DNA from: Sporomusa acidovorans
GTDB lineage: Bacteria; Bacillota; Negativicutes; Sporomusales; Sporomusaceae
Length of the DNA stretch: 64,000 nt
Assembly: GCF_900101845.1 (NCBI RefSeq)
Contig: NZ_FNAM01000032.1
Coordinates: 1 to 64,000 of the forward strand
Direction of reading: 5' to 3'
Below, piece after piece: positions 61,709 to 64,000 of this stretch. The notes beneath the pieces were generated by a model. That model worked only from the letters and a program-made list of their open reading frames with translations, was not told the DNA's origin and did not search any database. The position numbers were made by a program, and so were the translations under genes. The first letter of the stretch is position 1, and each line of letters begins with the position of its first letter.

Positions 61709-62521
61709 TTATTTGCCCATAACAAAGCCATATTTTTCAAAAACGGCTTTACTTTCCGCACTAAATAGATACGCAAGAAAATCCTCTGACGCCTTCTGCT
61801 GTTTCGTACCGGTGGTTATGGCAGCCGGATAAACGATCGGCTGATGACTGCCTTCCGGCGCAACAGCAGCAATTTTTACCTTGTCACTGGATGTTGCATC
61901 TGTTTGATACACAATGCCTGCTTCTACGTTGCCGGTTTCCGTATATGCCAAAACAGTACGGACATCTTTCGCAAATACAACTTTCTCTTTCACTTTGTCC
62001 CACAACCCGAGTTTTTGCAGCACCTGCTGCGCATACTGACCGGCAGGCACCGTAGCAGTCTCACCCAGTGCAATCTTTTGCACAGAACCCTGGACGAGGT
62101 CTTCCAATTTAGTTATGTTCAGTTTTGTTTCTTTGGGTACAACAACAACCAACTTATTTTCGACCAAGTTTTTGCGGGTAGCTTTATTCATCAGGTTCTT
62201 AGCTTCCAGCTCGTCCATCTGCTTGGGAGCAGCCGAAATAAAAATATCGGCAGGCGCCCCCTGCTCGATTTGTTTCTGGAGACTGCCGGATGCACCAAGA
62301 TTATAGACAAGTTTTATATTAGGATTTTTCGCCTGGTAGTTGTTCTGAATCTCCGCCAGCGCATCCTTAAGACTCACTGCTGCCGACACGTTGATTTCAA
62401 TTGGCTGAGTCTGCTGTGCGGCCGGTGGATTCTGTTGGCCGCTGCCGCAGCCAACAAGAGCAAAAACACTGAATACAACCAAAGCCAACATAGCCAATAC
62501 TCTTGAATTAATCATCCTCAC
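61709..62521 (-). CDS. modA: ModA, molybdate/tungstate-binding lipoprotein
   Basis: A signal peptide with a lipobox (ALVGCGSG), then a type II binding protein: INVSAAVSLKDALAEI, YNLGASGSLQKQIEQGAPAD and ALGETATVPAGQYAQQVL are ModA signatures (Ser and Ala-Ser loops hold the oxyanion). The start could be GTG at 62521 or ATG at 62515; both leave the same signal peptide. It is the first gene of modABC. Confidence 0.93.
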   Translation of the reverse strand: MRMINSRVLAMLALVVFSVFALVGCGSGQQNPPAAQQTQPIEINVSAAVSLKDALAEIQNNYQAKNPNIKLVYNLGASGSLQKQIEQGAPADIFISAAPKQMDELEAKNLMNKATRKNLVENKLVVVVPKETKLNITKLEDLVQGSVQKIALGETATVPAGQYAQQVLQKLGLWDKVKEKVVFAKDVRTVLAYTETGNVEAGIVYQTDATSSDKVKIAAVAPEGSHQPIVYPAAITTGTKQQKASEDFLAYLFSAESKAVFEKYGFVMGK

Positions 62522-62600
62522 TTTCCCATCCCCCTTAGATCATTGAATTTTAAATAAAAGCAAACATAAACTAATAAAAACCACATACTCCTATGGTGTT

Positions 62601-62630
62601 ATTATAGTATTTGTTGTATGATATTGACAA
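62601..62630 (-). promoter_or_regulatory. Sigma-70-type promoter of modABC
   Basis: The minus strand reads TTGTCA at 62630-62625 and TATAAT at 62606-62601 with an 18-base spacer, in the short region shared with the divergent regulator gene. Confidence 0.65.
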
Positions 62631-62679
62631 GGGCTTAACCAGTAATTAACTCAACTTTTTTTTATAGAGGTGCATACAT

Positions 62680-63612
62680 ATGAGTGATACGACTTCCTAT
62701 ACTCCCGAAGAAGTTGCCAAAATTCTAAAGATTTCCCGCTTCACTGTTTACGAAATGATTAAGCGTGGGGATCTTGCCGCCTATCATATTGGACGCAAAG
62801 TCCGAGTGGAAGCGCCTGATTTGGAAAACTATATTCAAAAATCAAAAAAAAATACTCTAGCTCCGTCTACTGCCGCCCAACCGTCCGAGCAAGCGGCCAT
62901 TGAGCCTGACAGCCTGATTCTTTGCGGCCAGGATATTATTTTGGATATATTAATCCGCAATATAGAGAAAGCCATGCCCCAAATTCGCTGCTTTCGCAAT
63001 TATTCCGGCAGCATAGATGGATTATTGGCCCTCTATCGCGGAACGGTCAACGCCACCGCGGTACACTTATGGGACAGCGACACCGATACCTATAACATCC
63101 CCTATGTTCGCAGATTTTTACCCGGACACCGCACCATGGTGTATAACCTGGCCTCCCGCAATACCGGTTTCTATGTTGCCAAAAGCAATCCCAAAGCTAT
63201 TAGCACCTGGAAAGACCTAACCCGTCCTGACGTAAAACTCATTAATCGTGAACGCGGTTCCGGCGCAAGGGTTTTATTGGATGAAATGCTTCATGTACTG
63301 GATATTGATTGCCGGCAGGTTAGGGGTTACGCTCAAGAAGAGACAAGCCATCTGGCAATTGCCAGTTATGTGGCCAGAGGCGAAGCCGATGTCGGCATTG
63401 GCATTGAAAAAGCCGCTTTGCAAGTTGACGGGGTTGATTTCATTCTGCAAAAGAAAGAGCGCTATGATATCGTCTTCCGCAAAGAAGACGCTGATAAGCC
63501 TCCATTTAAAACTCTCCTTTCCATCATTCGCTCCGAAACATTCCGCAATGAAGTGGCCGGCATGGGCGGCTATGACCTATCGCATACCGGCGAACTGATG
63601 GCAAGTATATGA
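62680..63612 (+). CDS. HTH (excisionase-type) regulator with ModA-like ligand domain
   Basis: Residues 7-52 form a MerR/excisionase-type helix-turn-helix (YTPEEVAKILKISRFTVYEM, then HIGRKVRVEAPDLENYI). After a linker, residues 80-305 resemble a periplasmic-binding-type oxyanion domain (ALYRGTVNATAVHLWD; LINRERGSGARVLLDEML; VARGEADVGIGIEKAA). Such proteins regulate molybdate or tungstate genes in several anaerobes, combining binding of the oxyanion and DNA. It lies divergent to modABC with 160 bases between, so it likely controls it. ATG at 62680 after GAGGTG. Confidence 0.88.
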   Translation: MSDTTSYTPEEVAKILKISRFTVYEMIKRGDLAAYHIGRKVRVEAPDLENYIQKSKKNTLAPSTAAQPSEQAAIEPDSLILCGQDIILDILIRNIEKAMPQIRCFRNYSGSIDGLLALYRGTVNATAVHLWDSDTDTYNIPYVRRFLPGHRTMVYNLASRNTGFYVAKSNPKAISTWKDLTRPDVKLINRERGSGARVLLDEMLHVLDIDCRQVRGYAQEETSHLAIASYVARGEADVGIGIEKAALQVDGVDFILQKKERYDIVFRKEDADKPPFKTLLSIIRSETFRNEVAGMGGYDLSHTGELMASI

Positions 63613-63653
63613 GCCTGCACTATGCATTCAACTTATAATTCATTTCAGATAAA

Positions 63654-63685
63654 AAGAAAGTCCGTACGGACTTTCTTTTTTTATA
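63654..63685 (+). terminator. Terminator after the mod regulator
   Basis: A 13-base palindrome (AAAGAAAGTCCGT and its complement) with almost no loop is followed by Ts. It lies 41 bases after the stop. Confidence 0.85.
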
Positions 63686-64000
63686 TTATCAAAAGACAAA
63701 TGACGCTAACCGCCGCCTATTCAACATAACTAAAGCTGGTAAAAGATTTGGTGAAGTAGCTTTTGGGGTCGAATCATAAGCAATCTATAATAATTTTGGA
63801 ATGTATGAATCCCAAGATTTAAGGATACCTACCCCTTAGCAGCAAAAAACTTTAGCCTTTTTCACTCCTTTATTGGCTTATATTCATCATAGTTTGAACA
63901 AACGCTCCCCGTGGCAGCATGCTATTTAAAAAACCAATAACTTCCACCTACACAAACCAATAAAACCATTGATGCTTTATATCTATATTATAGATAATCC
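63686..64000. other. Intergenic tail of the window, no gene recognised
   Basis: The last 315 bases have stops in all frames and no repeat or hairpin that I could support. A minus-strand AAAGGAG near 63870 is not followed by an open frame. Confidence 0.5.

Noticed and set aside
61844-62506. Plus-strand open frame of 220 codons
   Set aside because: It is fully antisense to modA, which has clear signal and binding motifs; the Phe/Cys-rich translation looks non-coding.
1-64000. CRISPR arrays, tRNA or rRNA genes, prophage modules
   Set aside because: No regularly spaced repeats, no cloverleaf-like sequence and no phage structural or integrase genes were seen.

Overview
The window looks like a chromosomal segment of an anaerobic, diderm Firmicute of the Negativicutes, most like Sporomusaceae (Sporomusa/Pelosinus type). 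The basis is gene content: tandem CobT homologues resembling the phenol-activating ArsAB pair known from Sporomusa ovata, a clostridial-style EutVW-controlled ethanolamine compartment operon, T-box and cobalamin-riboswitch leaders, GTG/TTG starts with strong AGGAGG sites, and many sporulation-kinase-like histidine kinases. No taxonomic marker (rRNA, ribosomal protein) is present, so this is inference.

Left part (1-9.2 kb): the end of an IS1182-like element that cuts a membrane histidine kinase gene; a divergent acyltransferase/cyclic-nucleotide-binding fusion; a cobalamin-riboswitch operon carrying two CobT-family genes (arsAB-like) and an LtaS-like sulfatase; and an orphan amino-acid-type ABC binding lipoprotein.

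9.5-20.1 kb: a tripartite tricarboxylate transporter locus with one TctB and one TctA but four tandemly duplicated TctC binding lipoproteins, preceded by a histidine kinase that carries a frameshift in a homopolymer run, then a chemoreceptor and a single-domain response regulator.

20.2-36.4 kb: an ethanolamine utilisation bacterial microcompartment locus, all on the minus strand. Order of transcription: eutW, eutV, a leader with two copies of a short hairpin motif and a terminator, ethanolamine permease, shell protein, eutA, eutB, eutC, eutL, eutE, shell protein, a eutT-pduL fusion, an unrecognised compartment gene, eutN, pduS, pduT, eutS, eutP, eutQ. Ethanolamine would enter by the permease, be split by EutBC (adenosylcobalamin-dependent, reactivated by EutA), acetaldehyde oxidised by EutE to acetyl-CoA, and converted by PduL and EutP/EutQ to acetyl phosphate and acetate. 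PduS, PduT and the EutT domain keep the cofactor reduced and adenosylated. The upstream arsAB-like operon could supply the cobamide lower ligand. Three cargo proteins share an ITPSARD-like segment that may be a common docking element.

36.6-44.1 kb: a nuclease-helicase of the DinG/XPD type; then a sigma-54-controlled unit consisting of a PrpR_N-type activator, an inverted-repeat activator site, a -24/-12 promoter, a split UxaA/SuyAB-type lyase and a LarA-like protein.

44.2-64 kb: mostly housekeeping and transport genes: a 3D-domain cell-wall protein, HAD phosphatase, xpt, an acetyltransferase, a small lipoprotein, an ECF transporter S component with a folded leader, Na/Pi symporter, MFS exporter, arginase, a dicarboxylate/amino-acid symporter, exonuclease III, YitT, a decayed small gene, ilvBN behind a T-box, a polysaccharide deacetylase and modABC with a divergent regulator. 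I saw no tRNA, rRNA or CRISPR array.
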